Source: Siphonodentalium dalli (taxonomy: Eukaryota; Mollusca; Scaphopoda; Gadilida; Siphonodentaliidae). From it: a stretch of 64,000 bases of DNA. A program made the translations under genes and the position numbers. The stretch covers positions 131,020,754 to 131,084,753 of the forward strand of contig CP136061.1 in assembly GCA_032622095.1 (NCBI GenBank). The letters are read 5' to 3'. Below the pieces are notes generated by a model. It was not told the origin of the DNA and did no database searches. It worked only from the letters and a program-made list of their open reading frames with translations. Within the stretch, counting starts at the first letter, position 1. Every line of letters begins with the position of its first letter. Shown in pieces: positions 1 through 13,200 of this stretch.

Positions 1-81
1 AATTGTAATTGAAAAATGTTGAAGTAATTGTAATTGTAATTAATTACATTCACAAGTAATTGCCCCAAGCCTGAGACATGT

Positions 82-170
82 ACCATTCAACATAATTGTG
101 CAGATGTACCATTCAACATAATTGTGAAGTATAATTGTGCAGACGTACCATTCAACATAATTGTGAAGTA
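82..170. repeat. Short tandem repeat at window start
   Basis: Three copies of accattcaacataattgtg (from 82, 107 and 147) with short variable spacers, in AT-rich DNA that opens with a taattgtaattg repeat. Nothing else is recognised in 1-351. Confidence 0.7.
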
Positions 171-359
171 TCTTTCCGTCAATCTCCATGGAATAAATTA
201 GAACTTAACTGTTATATTCGCCATCACGAAACAAGAGCGTTAGAACAGTTAAAGTTAACTTAAAAATCAGATTGTGAGGGAATACTTGCGTGTGTATCTA
301 CTTTTTATACTTCACAGTAGCTGTTAATGTTCAAATATTACCAATAAATGCATTATGTT

Positions 360-1388
360 TAGAGATGGGCGGTAATCGGTATTTACCGTGCGGTATCGGT
401 ATCAGCGTAATACCGATTTACCGTACCGAATCAAAACTAAAAATACCGACTTTTCGGTATTGAAATTGTTCATGTGTTGCCAACTTGTGTGTCTTCGTAT
501 TGAGTAAAGTTTCTCAGTAAACAGTTTTGATTCTGTACTTTAAATAAAATTAATCTCAGAATTATACAAATCCATCAGACCATCACAAAGACCATGACCT
601 TTTATCAGTTTGACAGGCCTTGAGCGAGCAAAAGGAATAAACACTCACAGATGGCTGACCTAGTTACGGGCCTAACAATCAATGCAGTTGTTAGAATAGA
701 TACACGCTACACAGTGTATCAAAGAAGCAGTGCTGTAACTTATTGCTACATTGTAACGTCGTCAATGCCACACTGACTCAGGTGGTGGCAGTCCGTTTAA
801 CACGTGGCTTGGGCGACTTCAAAGACATCGACAATGCAAGCGGCATAAACAGAAATAAGGTCCGATTTCATTTATACAGTGAATCAAAATCTACTTTCAC
901 TTTCTAAATATAGAACAGATCCATCAATTGATTAAATTCTAATGTTTATTTCGGCGTTGCGGCTATTGATTAGGATTTGTGAATTGTGATAACTGATTAC
1001 TACTCACAATTCTATTCACTCGCGAAAATGTGACGAAATTGACACGTATAGATATTGTAGCCATGCAATGATGCAATCTCTTGTTCTTTTCAAAAGCGGT
1101 GCGACGGCCTGCGTGTAAATGATCAAAGAGATGTCTGAATATCACCTAATTGAATAATTGTGTAGGTCATTGTGTTGCCTCATTTAGCTGTTGTCGCGAA
1201 TGTAGTAAATCAGTGGGCATATTTTCATGTACATTGTTCAGTTAAAAACTTGAGTTACCACAATTTACCTGGAATTTCTGCTCTGGTTTTGTAATTTAAT
1301 AGAAATACCGATTACTGTACCGATACCGCGGTAAATCGACGGAAATTTACCGATACCGAGCTTAAAATTTCAATACCGCCCATCTCTA
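360..1388. mobile_element. hAT-type MITE, TAGAGATGGGCGG ends
   Basis: Begins TAGAGATGGGCGGTAATCGG and ends CAATACCGCCCATCTCTA, an inverted pair of at least 15 bp, flanked by the exact 8-bp duplication attatgtt (352-359 and 1389-1396). An 8-bp TSD with such ends is diagnostic of hAT. Interior is AT-rich with repeated TACCG motifs near both ends; no transposase recognised. Confidence 0.85.
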
Positions 1389-1519
1389 ATTATGTTCGCC
1401 TTCACTGGTTTTGTGTATTCGAAATTACTATTCGTTGTTTCAAAGTCGAATCGAATATCGAGGTCGAATCAAATAACAAAACAAATATCAAATAATTGCA
1501 GGGGCCTACTACATGTACA

Positions 1520-2642
1520 CAGGCCTCAGCCTAGGGGTCCAGAACAGGGAGACTTTAAGTCTCCCTCCAGGAAATTTAGGGAGACTTCAGGAAATTTAGG
1601 GAGACTTCAGGGTGGGGAGACTACCAAAAATTGACAATTTTCAAATATCGCTTTATTTTATAACATCTGACAATAAAAAATTTAAAAAGATAAAATAACA
1701 AATAAAACTAAAAAAATTGGACTTTATCTGAAATTAGCTTAATTAATTGTTATTATACATTAAAAAATTTTGGAAATGTTTTGTGTGGCTATCATTTAAG
1801 CAAGACAATTATCAAGTTACAGTAACAGTTACTTTTTTTTAACTAAATGAAAGTAGTATTATTTCCTAGACTCAAAGACTGCAGCTTGGAAGATACGTTT
1901 GTACAGTCTGAATCATGAAACTTTTTAAGTTTAATTTGGTCACGGCTGTAATGTGGGTGTCCGCTAAAATAAACAATAAGGACTAACTAACAAAGGAGTT
2001 GCAAAAGCTTTTATTAATTAATGGCCTCCCTTAATTAATGCCAACATCACTGGTATAATCCGATTAAAGCAATAAACTGGACATTATTTTATTTACGGAA
2101 GTCGGTCTCTTCAAAAAGTCTGACGCGGTCTCTTCAAAAAGTCCGACGCGTTACCGAAACGAACTTCCGAAGCGCCTGGTACATACTCTGATAATGTCGT
2201 AATTGTTTTATATCTGAAAAGCGGGACGGCGGTCTTTCAAGTTAATTAAAACATTTATTTGTGACACTCACGATGGTCAGTAACAACACAGATTCGAACA
2301 TCTCATCGTGTTTTCAGCGTGTCAAAACATTCGTGATTAACATTCATTACCGCAAAGGGAACAAAGGCGACGGAATAACAACATAAAACAATAGGTCATA
2401 TTTTATTTTTTTAGTTTAAACACTTGGGTCTTTGGCTCTGCATCGTCTGTTTCTTTTTGGGATGGCCGCCACAATTCATCTATATACGGACATGTCCGGA
2501 AAAAAACTAGAAAAAAAATTAAGAAAAAAAACAAAAAAAACATTCCCCCTAAAATTGAAGGCGACTTCGATTTCGCCTTAGAGCGACGATAGGGCGAAGT
2601 CAGCGACAATCTCGCCCGAGTCGCCTTGTGAGCTGAGGCCTG
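1520..2642. mobile_element. hAT-type element, CAGGCCTCAGC ends
   Basis: Perfect 11-bp TIR CAGGCCTCAGC / GCTGAGGCCTG, flanked by catgtaca (1512-1519) and catgtata (2643-2650), a 7/8 match to an 8-bp TSD. Near the left end is a short tandem of gggagacttcaggaaattta. Non-coding, moderately old. Confidence 0.7.
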
Positions 2643-2769
2643 CATGTATATAATATAACATCTAAATCATGATATCATTATAAACTCAAAGTGAAATAAA
2701 TAACACTGAATTCAGAATTTTATTATATACTCAACCTGATATAGATAAGGTTCAATAGGGTGCTATGGC

Positions 2770-4115
2770 CAGTGTTCACGCTGGAACGAAAAAAACTTTA
2801 GCCAAAAGTTTAGCCAAATGAAAATTTTATTAGCCAAATGAAAAAAACTTTAGCCAAATGTTTTTTGGCCAAATTAAAAAAAACTTTGGCCAAATTAAAT
2901 CATCGTTTTCTGGTCGGTTCACAATTAATGACTAAAACGTAAAATCTAACAGACACAGGTAAAATACACAATAATTTAAATAATTTTTATGAACTAGAAG
3001 TATTTTTATATATATCATTTATTAAAAATTTATTAATCTTTATGTGAAAGAGTGATTTGGGGGGGGGGGGGGGGGGGGGGGGTAGCCCGGGATTGTCCTT
3101 CTTAATGTCATTATTTTTTTGTTTTATATCAATATCTTTTTTTAAATCATTAAATATTTATCCTTGCGAAAATATCTACATGTAAGTGACATTTGGAAAC
3201 TAATAACTTAATATTGTTACGCCATTATCAAATTACAATCTGTCATAAAAGCATGCATATTATTTTGTCCGTATCGGTATTGACGACAAATAGCCACAAA
3301 ATATCTGTCGTGATTCACATTTGGCTGATTAAGCTATTGTCTTACACTTAGTGCTCACAAACCTCGACCGACATAAATACAATGTCATCATAAACATGCA
3401 TTGTGCGGGAGTCCCGTGAGTGACCAGACAGACAATGGGGGATTAGGGGATTAAATGTAAAATAATAATCTTTTGCTGTTTCGTGCAGAATGACGTAATT
3501 TTTCTCCAGATTAAAACAGCCTGTTACGAACAAATTGCTTATATACCAGCATCAATGCACACTTTACAAAATATTGCTTTCTTCACATTGTCATGTTTCA
3601 ACCACGGTCGGTTTAATGTCCATGCGTCTTTGAATGTCTTGTGAAAACTAAAGATGATTGCATATCACTGTGTGATCGCTTGGTTGATTGAGTTGTCGAT
3701 CGGGTTTCCCTTTGTACTGTCCGCGATCGGGTTTCCCTTTGTACAGTCGGCAATATATTCCCACTTTCGATATTTTCGGACTAGATCGTTCACATCACAG
3801 AATTGAAAACCCACTTGCAAAAATTTATGATAGATTTGGAAATAAAAATATGTTTACTGTACACTAAATGTTAGAGCTTACCTTTTGCTGTTACGGAACG
3901 ATATTTCATAAGTACGAAATTAATGAAATACTTTCGTCACCTAACTTCGTCTTGAATGTCGATCTATTGAGCGCTTTTTATGAATTAGCTTTCTGACTCC
4001 ATGCTTTCATTCTCCATTTGGGGCAAAAAAAAGTTTAGCCAAATGAAATTTTTATTAGCCAAATTCGAAAAAGATTAGCCATTGGCTAATTTGGCTACCG
4101 ACATCGTGAACACTG
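2770..4115. mobile_element. hAT element, CAGTGTTCACG ends, copy 1
   Basis: Starts CAGTGTTCACGCTGG and ends CGTGAACACTG, flanked by the exact 8-bp TSD gctatggc (2762-2769, 4116-4123). CAGTGTT is a classic hAT terminus. Subterminal regions repeat 'tagccaaatg' many times in both orientations. It carries a 24-G homopolymer at 3059-3082. A second copy with its own TSD is at 58026-59094. No transposase. Confidence 0.92.
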
Positions 4116-4180
4116 GCTATGGCTAAATACCCAGTATGACTATGAGTCAAATTATTATTATTTTAATATTATGTACCAAC

Positions 4181-4261
4181 CTGATCATGATCTGTGAATG
4201 CAACAATACAAGGAGTCACTCTCTCACCAAGATCGTTGGCTACAACATTGGTTTTCCCATC
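4181..4261 (-). CDS. HSPA14: HSPA14-like exon 2
   Basis: 81 bases, 27 codons, phase 0 both sides: DGKTNVVANDLGERVTPCIV then AFTDHDQ. Acceptor gatttccag, donor gttggt. It lies 65 bases from the end of a hAT element (2770-4115). Confidence 0.85.
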
Positions 4262-7200
4262 CTGGAAATCAAACAAGTAATTCACATTAACTCTTTCACT
4301 GCCGTTCGCGACTACATTCGAATCACATATACACTGCCGATCGCGACTTGAGTCGGGTACATGAGGTGCAAATATGACTGTCCAGTTGATATGATGTATA
4401 TGAGTCCCAGTGATGGGCACTTACATGTCATGCTTATAAGTTCCGACTTTGGCACCCGGAAAAGTGTGAGATAGTGCAGATAAGAGGCAGTCTCTCTATA
4501 AAGGACCTCACGCATATAACGCGAATCGTTATATAAGGCACTTGGTGACATCACGGTCACATGATCTTTTCATAGGTCACATGTGTGTCTTTACATGTGG
4601 CTATCACATTTTAACCAATAATATCAAATAAACCCAGCATGATATGTTCAAAACAAGCTTATAAAATATTAAACAATGAAGTCGGAAAATACCTAAAACA
4701 TATGCTTTTGTGGCACATGACCTATTCAAATGTGGGTGTATATATAGCACATTTTGGCCAGGTATGGGTCCCTCCCTGAAAGATGTCAACTAATGAAGGT
4801 AAAGTGAGAAATAAATTTTGAGAATTACCAATTTCTGCATCATTGCACCCATATACGCATGAATAGGCATCAAACACAGCCATTAGTGCATTAGTGTGTA
4901 AACCACGATGATGGCCAAAGTCATGTAGCCTCTATGGTGGTGGAATGAGTGGTTATGAACTTGCGATGCCTATGTCTAACCACGTATGAAGTTTCAACAC
5001 ATTATTCCAAGCGAAACTTGAGATATGGTATGTTACTTATATACACCCATAATGCTTGTATACATGTATTGTATGCTTTGTATGCTTTCGTTAAATTCTT
5101 TGAGATATCGGCCATCCCACGTAATTGCAAATTCTGTTCCACAGATTGTCATTATGTCCCACATTCCATCGCAATCTACAGTTTGTCATGTAACTTAATC
5201 TTGCTCGATCTCGCAGTGATCTTGAATACTGCCCCAAAAAATATGGCAAAAGCCAGACGAAATATACTGGCATTTCTTACTTCTTACACGTTTCATGGCC
5301 AAGTTATGGAATAATTTATCGCATGCACAGCATAAAACAGTTGTGTACATCGAACTCTCAGGAAAAAAAAATAATTCGAATTTCTCCTGGAAACACTGTA
5401 AATTAGCTTTAAAAGCTCCATCAGAATCTTTCTAAAAATCGGATCGACGACAATAGCTTACAATGCTAAAGCGTTGAGCTGAAAATGTATAATTCAGTAT
5501 GACTAATTGCAGTAGGAACCGTATCTGAATTTGCGGAGGTCGCTAAAAATGGACGAAACACACAATGTGGACTCGTCCCTTGATTATAGATGAAAGAATG
5601 TGATGCTATCGCTCTGCATGTAAAATGTGCCCTCCCATAAGATTATAATGATGCACAAAGCAGAGCATTGAAAATAGAGTTGTAATGGTGTACTCGCGAG
5701 TTCCGAATAATCGTACATGTACGCTTATTATTTTCGCGATAAAATTCCCACCTGTACGTTGCTTATTCGCCCCTGTACGCTTATTTAATTTTTGACACAT
5801 TGCACATTGAGATATGTGAACAGATCGTCAATTCTCCGTTTCATATTGAAACAATGAAAGAAGATTGTCGCCAATTTCGGATAAACAATAACACCGGTAA
5901 GTCAAATGTTTGAACAACGCAAAACCACGTGGATTAAACATCCTGTGCCCCCCGCCTTGATCGGAAAATGAGCGAGTCCATTCTCGATCTTGTCTCATTT
6001 ATAGAAACTCTTCCGCGTTGGTGGGTTACATTTCAGTTTCGAGGGTGTGCTTATTTGGAATAATTTCTGGGTTATTCCATTTTTTGAACAGTCGAGCATG
6101 GTGTTACCTGGTGGTTTCATACTAACATGTGGGGGAATATTAATGGAATATAGTGAGTTAAGTGACCCAAATATTAGCATTGGATTATAGTAATCAGGTA
6201 CCGGTAACAAAATAATGATCATTTGAGTTCATACGAATTATATACATGCATGTAAAAACTCCTGTGTCCACATTTTATCGGAAAAGTGGGTGAGTCTTGG
6301 TATGACGGACGTGTTATTTATAGAGTCGCTGGGTTAGATTGGGTTCGATGTGGGGTCGGTGAATTGTGGAAGCCTGGTGGTTAGTGCTGGGCGGTATTTA
6401 AGCATAAAAATACTGCGGTAATCCTAAAATAATACCGCGGTATACGGTATTACCGATTATTTAAACTAATCCCTTAAAACCCCCGTTTAGTAGCATTCGT
6501 TTGGTGCACAGATCGACTGTTTATGGAGGAAAATCTAATCGCTACAGATTACATAAAATAAGGAAATGTACGCTCCGTTTTATTAAATTATGGATTGCAA
6601 TCAATGAATGTATCATTATCTGCAAGCATGGATTCATGAGCTGATCTTAAATACAGGTAATAATTGCGATTTATGCAACTTAATGCAAGCATCATTCAGC
6701 GAAGCCGGATACACCCAAGAGCTTTGAAACAATCCCCCACTGACAGTGCCGACTTGCAGAGCACGTGCTGTGATGTTGATATTGGAATGTTCCGCCGGGT
6801 GTGAATAACTTAAGAATAAGTACAATGCTTTTATTAAATGCCGGGAAATAAAGTTTATTACTTCCAAAGTATTTAACTTCTAGAACTATTATTGACTTCC
6901 CGTTGAATTATTATAATCATACTTTTAAATCCCGGTTTATGAATGTGATCATTTATTCCCACTCGATAACACCCTTGAAATAATGAGATGCCCCATAAAT
7001 TCGGTCGATAAAAAATAGTGCAGAATGATGCAATCATACCTTGCAATATAATGTTGGGCTGGGTTTTGTCCCAGGTAGCGAAGGAATACATTTTGTTTGG
7101 AAATGACATGGGGAAAGAAGTGACATGAGTGAAGATTGAACAGTTTTTTCCAACTAAAAGATAATGCAACATGGGATGAATACACATAAAGGGCGTTGCA

Positions 7201-10200
7201 TAAACTTGCACACGCCAATCATTGAAACGGACTAGTCATTTTAAAATTGTCGATGAGCACGTGCATGGGGTACACAACGTAAATCTTGAAATATATTCGC
7301 GCCAATTTCGCGGATGACTTGGTAAACAGAATCCGCAACACTAGTAGCTACCTCAGCCCAATTTACAGCAACGCTGTCTCCTGACACAAACTCGCTACCT
7401 CTTAATTATGATTTCGATGAAATACGGTGTATAGAAACGAAGTAATTTCTTTGTATCCCGACAAAGGAAAACCACAATATACTCCGTAATGTGCCTGTAT
7501 GACATGTAACCGCGATAATACCGTCTTCAAGGTTTACCGATTATGGAAAAGAATGACGGTAACGGTAACGGTATTGAAAATCTTACCGATTATAATCGGT
7601 ATACCGAAATACCGCCCAGCCCTACTGGTGGTTTTTAATTGTGGTAAATTGTTATATATTAGGCCTACTAATCGGGATGATACATTATTTTGTTGCGTAT
7701 CTGGCGAAAATGAGTAGTCAAACCGCATTTATTAGCGACGCACAGTGCATATAAATACTAACAGTCACCCGTTGGTAGCCCCTGACCTCCGATTGGAAAA
7801 TCTGTATCGTTTATCAACAGACTTCAAGGACAACGTGTTTTAACCAGCAGGTGTTTTCTCTGCAACGTTCAAACATTGAGAAAGTTTTAACTCAACCAGA
7901 CGTTATTCCTGCTCGTTCGCGAAGTTTCACATACAAATTTGTTTTGTAGCTCACTACTAGTCTAATATTGCCTATTACATTGGTTGCATTCATACTAAGT
8001 ACTAGTATTTTTGTTGTCAGTTCAATGTTATGAGTTATGTATTGAAAAAAAAGTTCTTCAACAACATGTTTGTAGTATAATACAATTATTTGCCACGCCC
8101 CAAATAAAATATGTATAAATCAACCAACTCAATGATACAACAACATACTTGACACACACAATATACATTTACTAGTAATGTCACATTGTGTATTAAATGG
8201 TTGCAAACATAAATATTCAGTTTTTCCGTTTAAGATTTCACGGAACGCACTTTATTGTGGTAAATTGGTAATTTATAATGTCTATATCATACACATATGT
8301 TGTGTACTAGTATCCTATAATGTAAATTCAAAGACTGATACTAATAATAGTACTCGATCGAATAATAGTACTGGGTGGAACATTTTTTAATTTTCGTTTG
8401 TGACTTTGGGACATCACATACGGAAATTCCAAAAAATTCATGCCTGTACTATTATTCCGCCCTGTACTATTATTTAATATTTCAATATTTTCCCGCCTGT
8501 ACTATTATTCCCACCTGTACTATTATTCGGAACTCGAGAGTAGGTTTTAACACCGAGGTTTCGGTGTTGAGACAACATTGAGAAACCGCACCGAGCAAAA
8601 TACAAATGAAAGTGTCAATGACACTGTAGCTCAACTTAGGTAGGGGAATAATTTAATGGTTGACAGTAAATGGAGGAATAGGAAAGGTGCTAATTGAAAT
8701 GTCTAACATGCGCCAAAGGATTTAGTGATGCAAAGAGTAAAATACAAGATGGCTGCTGGTGGCCATTTTTTTTGGCCAATTGACCCCAAAAGAACTCGTT
8801 CCCATCTACGTATAATTGTTAACATCCATGACAAATTTTATGAAGATCTGACCAAAGCCACGACATACAAATTTCATGATGATCAGACGAACAGTACGAC
8901 ATGTAGACCGCGCCAATGGATTGAATTTTGAAATCCAAGATGGCCGCTGGCAGCCATGTTTTTTGGCCGAATGACCCCACAATGATTCGTTCCCATCTAC
9001 ATGTCAATGTCAACATTCATGACAAATTTAATAAAGATCAGACCAAAGGTATGACCTGTAGCCCACGCCAAAGGATTTAGTCATGCAAAAAGTAAAATGC
9101 TGGTGGCAATGTTTTTTGACCGAATGACCCCAAAACGACTCGTTCCCATCTACATGTCATTGTTATAATTCATGACAAATTTCATGACCATCTGACCAAA
9201 GCTACGACCTGTAGCCCGCACCAAAGGATTTAGTCATGCAAAGAGTAAAATCCAAGATGGCTGCTGGCGGCCATGTTTTTTTACCAAATGACCCCAAAAC
9301 GACTCGATCCCATCTACATGTCATTGTTATCATTCATGACAAATTTCATGATGATCAGACGAACAGTACGACCTGTAGCCCGCGCCAATGGATTGAATTT
9401 TGAAATCCAAGATGGCCGCCAGCAGCCATGTTTTTTGGCCGAATGACCCGACAATGATTCGTTCCCATCTACATGTCAATGTCAACGTTCATGACAAATT
9501 TTATAAAGATTAGACCAAAGGCAACCTATAGCCCGCGCAAAAGGATTTAGTCATGCAAAGAGTAAAATCCAAGATGGCTGCTGGCGGCCATGTTTTTTGG
9601 CCGAACGACTCCAAAATCACTCGTTCCCATCTACATGTCAGTGTTAACATCCATGACAAATTTCATAAACTTCCGACCAACACAACGACCTGTAGCCCGC
9701 GCCAAAGGATTTAGTCATGCAAAGAGTAAAATCCAAGATGGCTGCTGGCAGCCATGTTTTTTGGCCGAACGACCCCAAAATCACTCGTTCCCATCTACAT
9801 GTCATTATTAACATCAATGACAAATTTCATGATGATCAGGCGAACAGTACGACCTGTAGCCCGCGCCAATGGATTGAATCTTGAAATCCAAGATGGCTGC
9901 CAGCGGCCATGTTTTTAGGCCGAATGACCCCAAAATGACTCGTTCCCATCTACATGTCAATGTCAACATTCATGACAAATTTCATAAAGATCAGACCAAA
10001 GGTACGACCTGTAGCCCGGGCCAAAGGATTTAGTCATGCAAAGAGTAAAATCCAAGATGGCTGCTGGCGGCCATGTTTTTCGGCCGAACGACCCCAAAAT
10101 CACTCGTTCCCATCTACATGTCATTGTTAACATCCATGACAAATTTCATGATGTTCCGATCGAAGCTACGACCTGTAGCCCGCGCCAAAGGATTTAGTCA

Positions 10201-13200
10201 TGCAAAGAGTAAAATCCAAGATGGCTGCTGGTGGCCATGTTTATAGACCGAACAACCCCAAAATGACTGGTTCCCATCTACATGTCAATATTAACATCCA
10301 TGACAAATTTCATGATGATCAGACGAACAGTACGACCTGTAGCCCGCGCCAATGGATTGAATCTTGAAATCCAAGATGGCTGCCAGCGGCCATGTTTTTT
10401 GGCAGAATGACCCCAAAATGACTCGTTCCCATCTACATGTCAATGTCAACATTCATGACAAATTTCATAAAGATCAGACCAAAGGTACGACCTGTAGCCC
10501 GGGCCAAAGGATTTAGTCATGCAAAGAGTAAAATCCAAGATGGCTGCTGGCGGCCATGTTTTTCGGCCGAACGACCCCAAAATCACTCGTTCCCATCTAC
10601 ATGTCATTGTTAACATCCATGACCAATTTCATGATGTTCCGATCGAAGCTACGACCTGTAGCCCGCGCCAAAGGATTTAGTCATGCAAAGAGTAAAATCC
10701 AAGATGGCTGCTGGTGGCCATGTTTATAGACCGAACAACCCCAAAATGACTGGTTCCCATCTACATGTCAATATTAACATCCATGACAAATTTCATGATG
10801 ATCAGACGAACAGTACGACCTGTAGCCCGCGCCAATGGATTGAATCTTGAAATCCAAGATGGCTGCCAGCGGCCATGTTTTTTGGCAGAATGACCCCAAA
10901 ATGACTCGTTCCCATCTACATGTCAATGTCAACATTCATGACAAATTTCATAAAGATCAGACCAAAGGTACGACCTGTAGCCCGGGCCAAAGGATTTAGT
11001 CATGCAAAGAGTAAAATCCAAGATGGCTGCTGGCGGCCATGTTTTTCGGCCGAACGACCCCAAAATCACTCGTTCCCATCTACATGTCATTGTTAACATC
11101 CATGACCAATTTCATGATGTTCCGATCGAAGCTACGACCTGTAGCCCGCGCCAAAGGATTTAGTCATGCAAAGAGTAAAATCCAAGATGGCTGCTGGTGG
11201 CCATGTTTATTGGCCGAACAACCCCAAAATGACTCGTTCCCATCTACATGTCAATATTAACATCCATGACAAATTTCATGATGATCAGATGAACAGTACG
11301 ACCTGTAGCCCGCGCCAATGGATTGAATTTTGAAATCTAAGATGGCTGCCAGCGGCCATGTTTTTTGGCCGAATGACCCAAAAATGACTCGTTCCCATCT
11401 ACATGTCAATGTCAACATTCTTGACAAATTTCATGAAGATCAGACCAAAGGTACAACCTGTAGCCCGCGCCAAAGGAAATTGTTGACGGACACACGGACA
11501 CACGGACGACGGACGCCAAACCATGGCAATAGCTCAAACTTACAAGTAAGTTGAGCTAAAAACCGAGTGCTCAGTGATCGGTAAAGTCCATTTCACAATC
11601 CGAATTTTGCATCTGAAGGCCAAAGACAAGAAGAAATTGGTCTAGAATTATACTGTGATTGTGTTTGCATTGCCAAACGAAACTGAAATGAGGAAGCATG
11701 TCATTGCAAAAATGAGAATGCAAACCGAAAAGAAATGTTATACCACGTGGGAAATGGTCTGGAAACTTTTTGTTCTGGAACGATTGCATTTTGTTCCGTG
11801 CAGAAATAAAGTCGGTAGTTAGAACTGCAATTTCTGAAACTTCATTCTCCCGGACATTCACATTATCATTAAAGTTCAAAGTTTAAAAAAATTATCCCAA
11901 CCCTCTGTAACTGGTAGTGCCTGTTTTGTCCAGTTGTGTTAGACTAATTGCTACATATTAAGTGATTGCATACTAAAAGTTAACGGAAACCGAGTTTTTC
12001 ACCCAAATAAACAGACACCGAATGTAAATTCCACAACCTTCCAACACTAACTGAAAAGTTTATAGTCTGGGGACTAGTCAACTTTAAATGGAGGAAAGGG
12101 TGATAGTGGCTTGTTCTATCTGTTCGACAATGCCGTAGCCTTTACGTTTACTGGTAATAATCGCTGCAGTAGTGCCTAACGAAATAGAAATCAGTGATTC
12201 AACAATTTTAAGAAATTGGACACCACCAGTTCAGTTGTCATCCGCGCTTTTATAAATATTTATTTTGTATAAACATTGTTTTCTACAAAGCCAAATGTCA
12301 CCAGGTCTGGCAAATGTGAGAATACAGCTACAATAGCTGTATTCAGCTAACCTAGCTGCATTCAGCTATATATTATACTCTCAAACCGGCTGTTTTTCGA
12401 TAATAAACTAGAAGCGCTAATTTGCGCATCAAAATTAGGCTACCATATTCTCCGGTCACCCTCAACCAAATCAAAATCGTCGCTTGTGTTCTGACAAAGT
12501 GTTGCCTTTTGTCGGCACGGCGATGGTGATTATGTGTGAAAACTTACTACGGCGGTCGATGTCGGTCATAACGGTTAATAACTCTCTTATGCAATGTGGA
12601 ATACCTTGAAAAATACATTAAATACAATATTTATCACCGAAGATGGAACATCTTAATCATTCCCCGGAAGTATCAATATGATGCTGCTAAAACGCAGTTT
12701 GGTTGGTGCGTCAAAACAGGTAAAAAGGGGAACATCTCTAGCCAGAGTTTAACCGAGCGAGTTCCACTCACTGCTTGAGCTGACTCTCTCCAAAAATACG
12801 GAAACGCATACATGTATGTCGAATCGCGAAAATACAAATACCAATGTTATGTTTAGTAAGTTTTCACACATTATATATTTTCCCGCCAAAACAAATTGAA
12901 TAGTTCTGACTCGCTAACGACCAGGACTTCATGTTTGAAATATTTCAGAAATTATATAAGTCGCATTTTCATTTCAGTTGTCCCTATGTTGTGCCATACA
13001 TTTGCAATATGCCGCACAATATCTGTATATACCGTTATGAATAGTTAGCAGTATCGCTCACAAACCGCTAGTGGTATGTAATTCTAAATGCTTGATATAG
13101 GTACACCATTCTAACGCCCCCTACCGATTTAGCATCGGGAAGAAGTAAACGAGTGTTTGGGATGAATTTGATCTTTATTTTATAAGTTAGTTAATGAATG

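Larger units (their letters stand above)
5675..12049. mobile_element. hAT MITE split by two later insertions
   Basis: Removing the nested elements at 5693-8540 and 8604-11560 leaves about 0.57 kb. It begins TAGAGTTGTAATGGTGTAGG and ends with the reverse complement of TAGTGTTGGAAGGTTGTGG. Flanks are attgaaaa (5667-5674) and actgaaaa (12050-12057), 7/8 identical. The interior 11580-11950 is homologous, in reverse, to the hAT MITE at 44531-45714 (for example the segment with ggtagtgcctgttttgtcca). Inferred insertion order: this hAT first, then the TA-element and the array. Confidence 0.7.

Noticed and set aside
4949-5314. 121-codon ORF on the plus strand
   Set aside because: No recognisable domain and antisense to another open frame in an intron; not supportable as a gene.
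8725-11554. Several ORFs of 65-75 codons on the plus strand in the tandem array (e.g. starting MFFGRTTPKS)
   Set aside because: They are open stretches of the ~161-bp monomer, recur in each unit, and are interrupted by stops; no evidence of coding.
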